Below are positions 34,016-42,400 of a stretch of 43,639 nt of DNA, piece after piece. The notes beneath the pieces are model-generated. The model saw only the letters and a list, made by a program, of their open reading frames with translations, was not told the DNA's origin and ran no database searches. Every line of letters starts with the position of its first letter. The stretch's first letter is position 1. A program made the translations under genes and the position numbers. The DNA comes from Aureispira sp. (GTDB lineage Bacteria; Bacteroidota; Bacteroidia; Chitinophagales; Saprospiraceae). Location: positions 1 through 43,639 of the forward strand of contig JAAEPD010000199.1 of NCBI GenBank assembly GCA_024222455.1. The letters are read 5' to 3'.

Positions 34016-34560
34016 TAGATTTTTCTATACATTATATCTGTTCTCAATACATATTTCACCCCTTCTTGGATTGGAATACTCTCATGTTTTTGTTCATGAA
34101 CAAAACACAACGCAGTCCCTTTTTTAGGTTCAATAATCAAGTCATCAAAAGCTGTTTCTCCTCCTTTATAATCATCATTTAGATAGATCATAAAAGTAAT
34201 ACGGCTTTCCTCCTTTTCATTACGCCTGAAACGACCATCAATGTGCCGTTTGAATCGCTGCCCAGCCTCATATCGATAAAACCTAAACTGCTCATTCAAG
34301 CCTATAGCTTGGCTATAGTCTAGTTCCTTTGGGCAAAATGCTGCTAGTTTTTCCCAATACTTGTTGGCTAAATCTTGGTCTTCATAAATCAGTCTATAAT
34401 TATTGCGAAGACCTTTCATCATTTTTGCTCCGCTCGATAAACTTATTTTTGCCTCATCATAACCTCGCATCTCGCTAAACAAAATAATATCTTCACAATC
34501 TTTGGCAGAGATAAAATCCTTTATCGTCCAAATAATATCTGTATGTTGAATCAATTCCAT
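34015..34560 (-). CDS. 2-oxoglutarate/Fe(II) oxygenase, prolyl-4-hydroxylase type
   Basis: A 181-residue double-stranded beta-helix. The ligands are visible as KRHIDGRF (His and Asp), KHESIPI (His) and YVLRTDI (the Arg that binds 2-oxoglutarate), with EFRFYRY/GETAFDD strands around them. The family hydroxylates a protein side chain, nucleic acid or small molecule using iron, oxygen and 2-oxoglutarate. There is no signal peptide, so the enzyme is cytoplasmic. Its stop overlaps the start of the DUF6884 gene by one base, so the two are probably one functional pair. The substrate is unknown. Confidence 0.9.
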   Translation of the reverse strand: MELIQHTDIIWTIKDFISAKDCEDIILFSEMRGYDEAKISLSSGAKMMKGLRNNYRLIYEDQDLANKYWEKLAAFCPKELDYSQAIGLNEQFRFYRYEAGQRFKRHIDGRFRRNEKEESRITFMIYLNDDYKGGETAFDDLIIEPKKGTALCFVHEQKHESIPIQEGVKYVLRTDIMYRKI

Positions 34561-34603
34561 TGTTTCTAATAAATGGTTCTTTAATAAATTCTCACTTCAT
34601 GAA

Positions 34604-35512
34604 CTACCGATAAAACCTAACATTCACAAAAAACCTAGAATCTAAAGCGCCCAAAGCCTGTGCAACTGTTGGAGACAAGACCACTACAGCATCAGCAGTA
34701 GCAGAGTTTTCAGGTACCTCCCCTATCACCTTAGCATACAAAAATCGATGTGTCATAGGGTTTTCTATACGCACTATATTCCCTGCCTTCACTTGCGAAC
34801 ACATGACATACAACTTATTTTTCCCTGCCAAATCCATTCCTCTAAACCATCTAGCTACCCCTTCTTTCATCAACTCAGGTTTTTCGCCTTGTAGGTGCTC
34901 ATATTTATACTTGTTTTTTGCATTTTCTTCTCCCAAAACCCCTGTTAATCCAGTATATTTTCTCAAAGAATCTGGAATTCCAGCCTTGCTCACCCAACCG
35001 ATATGCAATACTTGTTTAGGACTCAGACTTGTAGTAGATAAGTTATTTCTATGTTGCAAGATAGGTATAGGTATGCCAAAATAACGTTTAGCAATACCAT
35101 ACATAGTATCTGATTTTTTAACTTTATAATATACTGCGACATAGGAAGAATCGACAAAATCTTTTCCTGTGTGTTTTCGAATCGCTCTACCCACTATCGG
35201 AATCTTCAGATACCGTCCTGGTTTGAGCCCCTCCTTTTCTAGAATTGGGTTACTATAATATAGGTCAGATAGTTCTACACCATAAAACTGCTTAATTCTA
35301 TATAAGTTTTGGCCAGGCAAAACCTTATGTAATAAATATTTTTGTCCACTCTCTACTTTCAAGAAAACAGAATCTTTTGTATTGAGTTGAACAATAACAG
35401 GTGCTGGTTTCTTTTCGTCCTCAAATTCTAAAAATCCTCCATTGTTCTGAGCATTCAAGTTTGTCAACCCAATTATTATTAGAATAAGACTATAAGCGTA
35501 TTTCAAGCGCAT
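34604..35512 (-). CDS. Exported LysM x2 / RlpA-like (DPBB) protein
   Basis: A signal peptide (1-21, ending LNAQ) is followed by two LysM peptidoglycan-binding domains (about 60-108, VLPGQNLYRIKQFYGVEL; and about 128-175, VKKSDTMYGIAKRYFGI). A C-terminal double-psi beta-barrel of the RlpA type (about 215-300) contains EGVARWFRG and VVVLSPTVAQALGALDSRF. This layout is common in Bacteroidota wall-associated proteins and suggests a periplasmic wall-binding or lytic role. The catalytic Asp expected in active RlpA-type lytic transglycosylases cannot be placed by eye. A -7 element lies 30 nt upstream. Confidence 0.9.
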   Translation of the reverse strand: MRLKYAYSLILIIIGLTNLNAQNNGGFLEFEDEKKPAPVIVQLNTKDSVFLKVESGQKYLLHKVLPGQNLYRIKQFYGVELSDLYYSNPILEKEGLKPGRYLKIPIVGRAIRKHTGKDFVDSSYVAVYYKVKKSDTMYGIAKRYFGIPIPILQHRNNLSTTSLSPKQVLHIGWVSKAGIPDSLRKYTGLTGVLGEENAKNKYKYEHLQGEKPELMKEGVARWFRGMDLAGKNKLYVMCSQVKAGNIVRIENPMTHRFLYAKVIGEVPENSATADAVVVLSPTVAQALGALDSRFFVNVRFYR

Positions 35513-35541
35513 ATTTTAAGTTTAATTAAGAATTATTATTA

Positions 35542-35549
35542 CAAAGATA
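35542..35549 (-). promoter_or_regulatory. -7 promoter element for the LysM gene
   Basis: TATCTTTG on the minus strand, an exact TAnnTTTG match, 30 nt before the start codon. Confidence 0.5.
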
Positions 35550-35683
35550 AACAGGGATATTGGATTATTGTTATTGCCTCTTCATTAATTGAGTATTAGG
35601 TTTTGTACATGAGCAATAGGTATTATAATTATACTTAAAACAATTACTCTACCATTATAGTGCAACAAGCAAGTATTTTTTTG

Positions 35684-35691
35684 TACTTTTG
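35684..35691 (+). promoter_or_regulatory. -7 promoter element for der
   Basis: TACTTTTG followed by C is an exact TAnnTTTG match, 36 nt before the start codon. No -33 TTTG at the expected place. Confidence 0.55.
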
Positions 35692-35727
35692 CGCTCTTAT
35701 TTATATACAAAACAAGTGAGGTAAGCC

Positions 35728-37032
35728 ATGAGTAGTAATATTGTAGCCATTGTAGGACGCCCTAATGTCGGAAAATCAACGTTTTTCAATCGTATGCTAG
35801 GCATGCGTAAGGCTATTATCGATGATGTAAGCGGGGTAACCCGAGATCGCCAATATGGTGTTTGTGATTGGACTGGAAGACAGTTTACCATTATAGACAC
35901 TGGCGGATTTATTGGTGATGGCGAAGATGTATTCGCTGCGGCCATACGAAACCAAGTCCATATAGCAATGGATGAAGCGCAGGTTATTTTGTTTATGGTT
36001 GATGCCGCTACAGGTATCACCGATTTAGATGAACAAATGGCTCAGATTCTTTTGCGTTCGACAAAAAAAGTAATTTTAGTTGTTAATAAAGTAGACAATA
36101 GTGAGCGTAGAATGGATGCTCATGAATTTTGGTCGCTAGGATTTGAAGAGTTATTTTGTGTATCTTCTACTTCGGGTAGTGGAACAGGAGACTTGCTAGA
36201 TGAAGTGATCAAACACCTTCCTGAAGAAGATGTTGATGACCGCAACTTACCTAGATTTGCTGTTATTGGTCGTCCTAATGCTGGAAAATCATCTTTAGTT
36301 AATCAACTATTAGAGGAAGAACGCAGTATTGTTACAGATATAGCAGGAACAACTAGAGATAGTACTGAAGGGTATTATAATAAGTTTGGGAAGGAATTTA
36401 TCTTAGTAGATACAGCAGGATTGCGTCGCAAAAAGAATGTGCATGAGAATCTAGAGTTTTACTCTGTAATGCGTGCTATACGATCTATAGAGAATGCAGA
36501 TGTCTGTATCCTTATGGTTGATGCAACTAATGGTGTTGAAAGCCAAGATTTGAATATCTTTAGACTAGCTGTCAAAAACAACAAAGGTGTTCTCATCTTA
36601 GTCAACAAATGGGATCTAATAGAAAAAGATACTCATACAGCTAAAGCTGTTGAGCAAGAAATTAAATCTAGAATCGCTCCTTTTTCAGACTTACCAATCA
36701 TTTTTATTTCAGTATTAGAGAAACAACGGATATTTAAGGCTGTAGATACTGCTTTTGATGTTTATGAAAACCGTAGTCGAAAAATTACTACATCAGTATT
36801 GAATAATTTCTTGCAGGAAGCAACAGAATATTATAGCCCTCCTACACATAGAGGCAAGGCTATCAGTATCAAATACATGGTTCAACTGCCAACTCCTTAT
36901 CCGTCTTTTGCACTGTTTTGCAATTATCCTAAACACATACAAGCAGAGTATAAGAGTTATTTAGAAAACCGTTTACGAGAGACTTTTAATTTCAAAGGTA
37001 CTCCTATCAAACTGTTTTTCAGACAAAAATAA
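35728..37032 (+). CDS. der: Ribosome-assembly GTPase Der (EngA)
   Basis: Two tandem GTPase domains are typical of Der. Domain 1 has GRPNVGKST (P-loop), DTGG and NKVD; domain 2 has GRPNAGKSS, DTAG and NKWD. A C-terminal KH-like domain (about 345-434) completes it. At 434 residues it has the usual length. Der binds the large ribosomal subunit and is needed for its maturation. The start is supported by GAGG 10 nt upstream, an SD-like element that is uncommon in this phylum. Upstream is a -7 element, and a strong terminator follows. It is a single-gene unit. Confidence 0.97.
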   Translation: MSSNIVAIVGRPNVGKSTFFNRMLGMRKAIIDDVSGVTRDRQYGVCDWTGRQFTIIDTGGFIGDGEDVFAAAIRNQVHIAMDEAQVILFMVDAATGITDLDEQMAQILLRSTKKVILVVNKVDNSERRMDAHEFWSLGFEELFCVSSTSGSGTGDLLDEVIKHLPEEDVDDRNLPRFAVIGRPNAGKSSLVNQLLEEERSIVTDIAGTTRDSTEGYYNKFGKEFILVDTAGLRRKKNVHENLEFYSVMRAIRSIENADVCILMVDATNGVESQDLNIFRLAVKNNKGVLILVNKWDLIEKDTHTAKAVEQEIKSRIAPFSDLPIIFISVLEKQRIFKAVDTAFDVYENRSRKITTSVLNNFLQEATEYYSPPTHRGKAISIKYMVQLPTPYPSFALFCNYPKHIQAEYKSYLENRLRETFNFKGTPIKLFFRQK

Positions 37033-37056
37033 ACAGACAAGCTTTTCAAAATATTT

Positions 37057-37091
37057 AAAGTCGTTGAAATTGATTTCAACGACTTTTTTTT
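37057..37091 (+). terminator. Intrinsic terminator of der
   Basis: A 14-bp near-perfect stem (37057-37070 with 37073-37086) is followed by T up to 37091. It lies 25 nt past the stop codon and directly abuts the stop of the convergent membrane-protein gene. Confidence 0.85.
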
Positions 37092-37836
37092 ATCCAAATA
37101 AACTAATATCAAACCATTTGCCCCCCTTATTCAACTCGAAGAATTCAAATATTATAGATAAAACCCAAGGTGTAGCTGAGATGAATAAAAACAGCCTGTG
37201 TTTGATAGTTATTTCAATTTTAGATAAACTGTTGATATCTGTTAAGTACTTTCCAATACTAAAAAGAATAAGCATAAGAAATATTAGATTTTCAAATGTT
37301 AAACGGGCTTCATTAATATGCAGTGGAAGTGTATCTTGCACTATCCAAACAAAGATCAGTAATCCTAATGATAGGAAAATTGCAAAAAGACTTTCGCCCA
37401 AAGAGAGCTTTAATTTGAACACCCCAAGAAATGGAATAAATGGGAGAAATGAAATTATAATTTCATTATATGAATACTCTTGGATTAAGAAAATTAGAGA
37501 AATACTTAGGTATAATAAAATTAGCTTAGGACGATTATTAGAGTTAAAAACAATAGCTAAACTTAAGACAAAGCATAATCCCCCAAGAGTGATAGGTTCA
37601 AGGCATTGAAACAACCTTGGAGTTGGATCAAATAATACAAAAAGCCCTTCAGTCCCTTCCGAAAACAGATAGAGAAATCGAAGACCCTTAAAAATGCCCA
37701 TAGCTCCAAATATAAACCAAATCAGACCTACCAAGTACCTGTAAAAAGCATGCTCATTTAGAAAACTTTTAGGCTGCGCTACACTATCTAGAATATCATC
37801 ATTCATTTTAATTAGAGGTATTTGGGGATTATTCAT
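37090..37836 (-). CDS. Multi-pass membrane protein, unclassified
   Basis: I do not recognise the family. A soluble N-terminus (1-30) is followed by about six or seven hydrophobic segments, with runs such as GLIWFIFGAMGIFKG, LCFVLSLAIVF and FAIFLSLGLLIFVWIV. The C-terminus (215-248) is less hydrophobic. The start ATG 37836 is chosen for length; ATG at codon 11 (MNDDILDS) is possible. The gene is convergent with der and its upstream end lies 82 bp from the end of dnaK. An overlapping open frame on the plus strand at 37064-37609 is a shadow and is not called. Confidence 0.72.
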   Translation of the reverse strand: MNNPQIPLIKMNDDILDSVAQPKSFLNEHAFYRYLVGLIWFIFGAMGIFKGLRFLYLFSEGTEGLFVLFDPTPRLFQCLEPITLGGLCFVLSLAIVFNSNNRPKLILLYLSISLIFLIQEYSYNEIIISFLPFIPFLGVFKLKLSLGESLFAIFLSLGLLIFVWIVQDTLPLHINEARLTFENLIFLMLILFSIGKYLTDINSLSKIEITIKHRLFLFISATPWVLSIIFEFFELNKGGKWFDISLFG

Positions 37837-37855
37837 TGGCTAGACTAAAAACAAT

Positions 37856-37886
37856 AAAGCCCCACTTATAAGAATAAGTAGGGCTT
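37856..37886 (-). terminator. Intrinsic terminator of dnaK
   Basis: A 12-bp stem read on the minus strand (37886-37875 with 37868-37857) includes one U-G wobble that would be a mismatch on the plus strand. It is followed by TTTATTGTTTTT and lies 32 nt past the dnaK stop. Confidence 0.75.
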
Positions 37887-37917
37887 CTATCTTTATGAAA
37901 GTAAATTCTAAACTAGA

Positions 37918-39870
37918 TTAGTTTTTATCATCTACTTCTTCAAATTCTACATCTGTAACATTGTCATTATTGTCATCGCTGTTGTTTTCAGCACCGCCAG
38001 CACCTGCATTAGGATCAAATCCACCTGCTCCAGCGTTAGGGTCAAAACCGCCAGCTCCGGCTCCACCAGTAGGGTCTCCACCCATACCTTGAGTAGCTTC
38101 AGCCCAAGCAGCATTTACAGCTTCTAAACCTCTATTGATAGCATCTAAGTCTTCACGTTGGTGAGCTTCTTTTAGAGTAGCCAATGCCTCTTCTATTTTA
38201 GCTTTAGCTTCAGCAGGCACTTTATCGCCATATTCGCTCAATTGCTTCTCTGTTTGGAAGATAACACCATCTGCTTCATTCACTTTGTCAGCACGCTCTT
38301 TAGCTGCTTTATCAGTGTCAGCATTTTCTTCAGCTTCACGACGCATTCTTTCTATTTCGCTTTCAGAAAGTCCAGTAGAAGCTTCAATTCTAATAGATTG
38401 CTCCTTACCTGTTTTCAATTCTTTAGCAGATACACTCAAGATCCCATTAGCATCTACATCAAAAGTAACCTCTACTTGAGCCTCTCCACGACGCATTGGA
38501 GGAATTCCGTCCAATACAAAGCGGCCAATCATACGGTTATCTTTTGCCATTGCACGCTCACCTTGTAATACTTTAATTTCTACAGAAGGTTGGTTGTCTT
38601 GTGCTGTAGAGAAAGTCTGAGATGCACGCTTAGGAATAGTTGTATTAGCTTCAATCAGCTTAGTACATACACCACCTAAAGTCTCAATACCTAAAGATAA
38701 TGGAGTTACATCTAGCAACAATACATCTTTTACTTCACCAGTCAATACACCACCTTGGATAGATGCTCCTAAAGCTACTACCTCATCAGGGTTTACTGTA
38801 CGGTTTGGTTTCTTTTGGAAGAATTTCTCTACAGCTTCCTGAATTGCAGGAATACGAGTAGAACCACCTACCATGATTACCTCATCGATATCACTCAAAG
38901 AATACCCAGCATCTTCTAATGCTTTTTGGCAAGGTACTAATGTACGTTTTACTAAATCATCAGCCAATTGCTCAAATTTAGCACGGCTCAATGAACGTAC
39001 TAAGTGTTTTGCACCACTTGGTCCGAATGCGATATAAGGTAAGTTGATATCACTAGTTGAAGATGAAGATAATTCGATCTTCGCTTTTTCTGCAGCATCT
39101 TTCAAACGTTGTAATGCTTCTGCATTATTGCTCAAATCGATACCTTCTTGAGTATTAAACTCAGCGATCAACCAATCCATGATTGCACGATCAAAATCAT
39201 CACCACCTAAGTGTGTATCACCATTAGTAGATTTCACTTCGAATACACCACCACCTAACTCTAGGATAGAGATATCAAAAGTACCACCACCTAAATCGTA
39301 TACAGCAATGCGTGAATCTTTATCTGTTTTGTCTAAACCATAAGCTAAAGCAGCTGCAGTAGGTTCGTTGATAATACGACGCACCTTCAAACCTGCAATT
39401 TGTCCAGCTTCTTCTGTTGCTTTACGTTGTGAGTCGTTGAAATAAGCAGGTACTGTTACTACAGCTTCTGTCACTTCGTGACCTAAATAGTCTTCTGCAA
39501 TTTTCTTCATTTTTTGAAGAACCATTGCCGAGATCTCTTGTGGTGTATACTGACGACCATCAATATCGATACGTACAGTGTCATTGGCACCTTGTAATAC
39601 TTTGTAAGGTACTTTGTCTGCTTCGCCTTTTGCTTCGCTGTAGCGCAAGCCCATAAAACGTTTGATAGACATTACGGTACGAATTGGGTTGGTTATCGCT
39701 TGACGCTTAGCCGAATCTCCAATTTTACGTTCACCATCATCCAAAAAACCAACAATAGAAGGAGTTGTACGCTTACCTTCATTATTGGTAATTACTACAG
39801 GCTGGTTACCTTCCATAACCGCCACACAAGAATTGGTAGTTCCTAAGTCTATCCCAATAATTTTGCTCAT
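37918..39870 (-). CDS. dnaK: Molecular chaperone DnaK (Hsp70)
   Basis: A 650-residue Hsp70. The ATPase domain (1-385) shows [13 protein letters not shown], the phosphate-2 and adenosine loops ([25 protein letters not shown]), and the linker VLLLDVTPL (about 388). The substrate-binding beta-sandwich and helical lid follow (390-600). The C-terminal tail (about 605-650) is Gly/Ala/Asn rich with two copies of GAGGFDPNA and ends in an acidic, EEV-like segment ([10 protein letters not shown]) that GrpE/DnaJ-type partners recognise in other systems. dnaJ and grpE are not in this window, so dnaK is on its own. The upstream region carries a cluster of TGACA/TGTCA elements. Confidence 0.98.
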   Translation of the reverse strand: MSKIIGIDLGTTNSCVAVMEGNQPVVITNNEGKRTTPSIVGFLDDGERKIGDSAKRQAITNPIRTVMSIKRFMGLRYSEAKGEADKVPYKVLQGANDTVRIDIDGRQYTPQEISAMVLQKMKKIAEDYLGHEVTEAVVTVPAYFNDSQRKATEEAGQIAGLKVRRIINEPTAAALAYGLDKTDKDSRIAVYDLGGGTFDISILELGGGVFEVKSTNGDTHLGGDDFDRAIMDWLIAEFNTQEGIDLSNNAEALQRLKDAAEKAKIELSSSSTSDINLPYIAFGPSGAKHLVRSLSRAKFEQLADDLVKRTLVPCQKALEDAGYSLSDIDEVIMVGGSTRIPAIQEAVEKFFQKKPNRTVNPDEVVALGASIQGGVLTGEVKDVLLLDVTPLSLGIETLGGVCTKLIEANTTIPKRASQTFSTAQDNQPSVEIKVLQGERAMAKDNRMIGRFVLDGIPPMRRGEAQVEVTFDVDANGILSVSAKELKTGKEQSIRIEASTGLSESEIERMRREAEENADTDKAAKERADKVNEADGVIFQTEKQLSEYGDKVPAEAKAKIEEALATLKEAHQREDLDAINRGLEAVNAAWAEATQGMGGDPTGGAGAGGFDPNAGAGGFDPNAGAGGAENNSDDNNDNVTDVEFEEVDDKN

Positions 39871-39956
39871 GATATTATATTAATTTAGTTTTTATTGCAA
39901 ATTATAATTTTTGTATTATTTACACCATTCACTTATCAAGCTATATACCATTTTGT

Positions 39957-40080
39957 CTGAAATGAAAAATTGACATTTCTTGCTACAAAAACTGACATCT
40001 GGTTCAAAAACGGGCTGACAGAATGTCAAAAAATAGCTCTTTTAATTTCAACCAAGACTGCTTTGTCATGTTCTGACAGG
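39957..40080 (-). promoter_or_regulatory. Cluster of TGACA/TGTCA elements upstream of dnaK, operator candidate
   Basis: TGACA at 39971, 39993, 40016 and 40074, and TGTCA at 40024 and 40064. The first three are 22-23 bp apart. TGACA-GAA-TGTCA (40016-40028) and TGTCA-TGTTC-TGACA (40064-40078) are perfect 5-bp inverted repeats. On the minus strand the first three units read TTTTTG, 6-10 bases, TGTCA. No CIRCE element (GAGTGCTAA pair) is seen. It lies 100-210 bp before the dnaK start; a -7-like TATAATTTG (one base too long) is at about 39898-39906. Confidence 0.45.
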
Positions 40081-40133
40081 TCATCTATTTATCAGATTAT
40101 ACATTTATTATTAATAAGTCTATACAATAAAAT

Positions 40134-40168
40134 AGCTCTATACCCTCTTTTGAAGAAGATATAGAGCT
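40134..40168 (-). terminator. Probable intrinsic terminator of the lipoprotein gene
   Basis: A 9-bp outer stem (40134-40142 with 40160-40168), extended inside by a short UCUU/AAGA pairing, is followed on the minus strand by ATTTTATT. It lies 40 nt past the stop of the gene at 40208. Confidence 0.5.
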
Positions 40169-40207
40169 CTATCTATATTACTATATTTTTCTATCCTATC
40201 GGTAGAT

Positions 40208-41284
40208 CTACTTAAAACATTTATAGCCTACAAAACCTAATGATTTCATTTCAGGAATAGTATTTAAGTACAAGGCTACATCAGAATCCAAGTCAAGGGA
40301 TTTGATTATACGTTTTTTGAAAGCAAGCATGCCATATCCTCCTTCTACATTAGAATAAGGTTCTAGAGGATATAAACCTCCAATAAGACCAGAATTTGCA
40401 CTATTGGCTTTAATATATTCTGCCAAAGAGGGTGTCGCACCATCTACTATTACATCCATACTCACAACACATCTTCTAGTATTAGTACCAGTTATGTCTG
40501 TAAAATTATTGGCTACAAAATCATAAAATCGGCTCCCATTAATAGATTGAGCAACTGAAGGTGCTTCATAAATACTTTGGACAGGCATCCAATCCATGTA
40601 TTTAAACTCACGAGTGCCATTAATTTCTTGATCAAAGGCATCCACCTGAAATTCTCCATAATGAAATCGCAAGGTTAAATCATAAATAGCAGCCCCTGTC
40701 TCTTCTTTTCTCCAATCAAATCTAACATCTTTCATTTCAAAATTTGCATCAGACCACTGCAAAGCCTTAAAACTTGAAGGTGTCACAATTCCAAACTCGC
40801 TGTATCCCAAACTATTAGGGCTACCTAACCTCATTGAACTTTCTTCAGAAGAATAAGTCTCTCCTGTTTTTAGATTAGTAATCAATAATTGAAAATCCCT
40901 TTGTGCTATCACAGTTTTATTCATACGATAAGCAATATTAGGACTTTTTGCAAAAGTACCTGAGTCTTTTGGTAGACCAACCGTGTCTAGGTTTATTCGC
41001 TCTAATGTTTCGTATAAAGCTCCATTCATAAAAAGCTCTACCTCTATATCATTCGCTCCAAAATAAATTGAGTCCGGCTTTTGTGCTACACTATAAGCAC
41101 TAGTGTCTGGTGGCAAATAGGCCTTCTCTATTCGGATATAATGAGGACCAGGCCCCTGCTCTAAGATTCCATATACAATAGGGATTTCCTTCCAAGCTCC
41201 TATCACTTCTATTTCGTTAGAACATTGTGAAAAGACTGCTACTATTACTAGTAGGATTCCAGCTACAAGACTTCTTGATCTCAT
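40208..41284 (-). CDS. Bacteroidota lipoprotein, DUF4249-like by layout
   Basis: The lipoprotein signal places the acylated Cys at residue 20 (LLVIVAVFSQCSNEIEVIG). The mature protein of about 340 residues is beta-rich, with EIPIVYGILEQGPGPHYIRI and SGTFAKSPNIAYRMNKTVIA strands, and ends in a Cys/Lys-rich ...VGYKCFK. The shape and size resemble DUF4249 lipoproteins, which often sit beside a TonB receptor, but no signature motif confirms it and no receptor is adjacent. A -7 element lies 32 nt upstream. Function unknown. Confidence 0.8.
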   Translation of the reverse strand: MRSRSLVAGILLVIVAVFSQCSNEIEVIGAWKEIPIVYGILEQGPGPHYIRIEKAYLPPDTSAYSVAQKPDSIYFGANDIEVELFMNGALYETLERINLDTVGLPKDSGTFAKSPNIAYRMNKTVIAQRDFQLLITNLKTGETYSSEESSMRLGSPNSLGYSEFGIVTPSSFKALQWSDANFEMKDVRFDWRKEETGAAIYDLTLRFHYGEFQVDAFDQEINGTREFKYMDWMPVQSIYEAPSVAQSINGSRFYDFVANNFTDITGTNTRRCVVSMDVIVDGATPSLAEYIKANSANSGLIGGLYPLEPYSNVEGGYGMLAFKKRIIKSLDLDSDVALYLNTIPEMKSLGFVGYKCFK

Positions 41285-41315
41285 TAGAATTATTTTTAAT
41301 TTTATAAGTTGCTCT

Positions 41316-41323
41316 GCAAAAGT
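41316..41323 (-). promoter_or_regulatory. -7 promoter element for the lipoprotein gene
   Basis: TACTTTTG on the minus strand followed by C is an exact TAnnTTTG match, 32 nt before the start codon. Confidence 0.5.
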
Positions 41324-41556
41324 ATTATTTTTTGAATAGATTAAGAATATTCATTTGTCGATTTTAAGCAACATTTTAGTTTTAACAAGAGACAAGGAGC
41401 AATAAATACTTTTTTAAGAGCTTTGCTGATTAATAATTAATTCAGATATTTACCAAAAGTCCTCTATTTTAGAGGAGAATTTCATTTTCATGAACAACAA
41501 TGATAATCAGAAGTAGTTTATATTCTATTTAAGATATCATCCAAACCAGTACCATT

Positions 41557-42372
41557 ATGTCTGTACACAAACAGGTAAAAAAAGTCACTACACACGTATT
41601 ACATGCTATGAAACATCGTGGCGAAAAAATAGCAATGCTTACTGCTTATGACTTCTCCATGGCAAGAATCTTAGATGCCGCTGGTATTGATATTTTATTG
41701 GTAGGTGATTCTGCATCTAATGTAATGGCAGGACATGAAACTACGCTTCCTATTACTTTGGATCAAATGATTTATCATGCACAGTCTGTAGTTCGGGCAG
41801 TAGATAGAGCTTTGGTAGTAGCAGATTTACCTTTTGGTTCTTACCAAGGAAACTCCAAACGTGCATTAGACTCTGCAATTCGTATCATGAAAGAATCTGG
41901 TGCTCATGCTGTAAAAATGGAAGGTGGAGCAGAAATAGAGGAATCTATTCGTCGCATACTGTCTGCAGGTGTACCTGTCATGGGCCATTTGGGACTAATG
42001 CCTCAATCTATCTATAAGTTTGGAACCTATACGGTACGTGCGAAAGAAGATGAGGAAGCGCAAAAGCTAATAGAAGATGCTATGTTGCTAGAAAAACTAG
42101 GTTGTTTTGCTATTGTACTAGAAAAAATACCAGCAGAACTGGCTAAAAAAGTAGCTGAAGCTACTAAAATTCCGATTATAGGGATAGGTGCAGGCCCTCA
42201 TGTAGATGGACAGGTATTGGTCACGCACGATATGTTAGGTATTACTAAAGATTTTAAACCTAGATTTTTGCGTCGTTATTTAGAACTTTTTGATGAAATG
42301 CAGAATGCAACTAAGCGTTATATAAATGATGTAAAGACCAAAGATTTCCCTAATGATCGAGAACAATATTAA
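41557..42372 (+). CDS. panB: 3-methyl-2-oxobutanoate hydroxymethyltransferase
   Basis: The first enzyme of pantothenate synthesis: it transfers a hydroxymethyl group from methylene-tetrahydrofolate to 2-oxoisovalerate in the cytoplasm. The family signatures are [61 protein letters not shown] (Mg/substrate site) and [13 protein letters not shown], then [20 protein letters not shown]. At 271 residues it is of normal length. The gene ends 28 nt before the LRR gene, so the two may be cotranscribed, although they look functionally unrelated. Confidence 0.97.
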   Translation: MSVHKQVKKVTTHVLHAMKHRGEKIAMLTAYDFSMARILDAAGIDILLVGDSASNVMAGHETTLPITLDQMIYHAQSVVRAVDRALVVADLPFGSYQGNSKRALDSAIRIMKESGAHAVKMEGGAEIEESIRRILSAGVPVMGHLGLMPQSIYKFGTYTVRAKEDEEAQKLIEDAMLLEKLGCFAIVLEKIPAELAKKVAEATKIPIIGIGAGPHVDGQVLVTHDMLGITKDFKPRFLRRYLELFDEMQNATKRYINDVKTKDFPNDREQY

Positions 42373-42400
42373 TTGTAATATCATCTCATGCCCTATTATT

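Noticed and set aside
37064-37609. 181-codon frame on the plus strand after der
   Set aside because: It overlaps the minus-strand membrane-protein gene and starts within the der terminator. The minus-strand frame is longer and has a regular hydrophobic pattern, so it is the real one.
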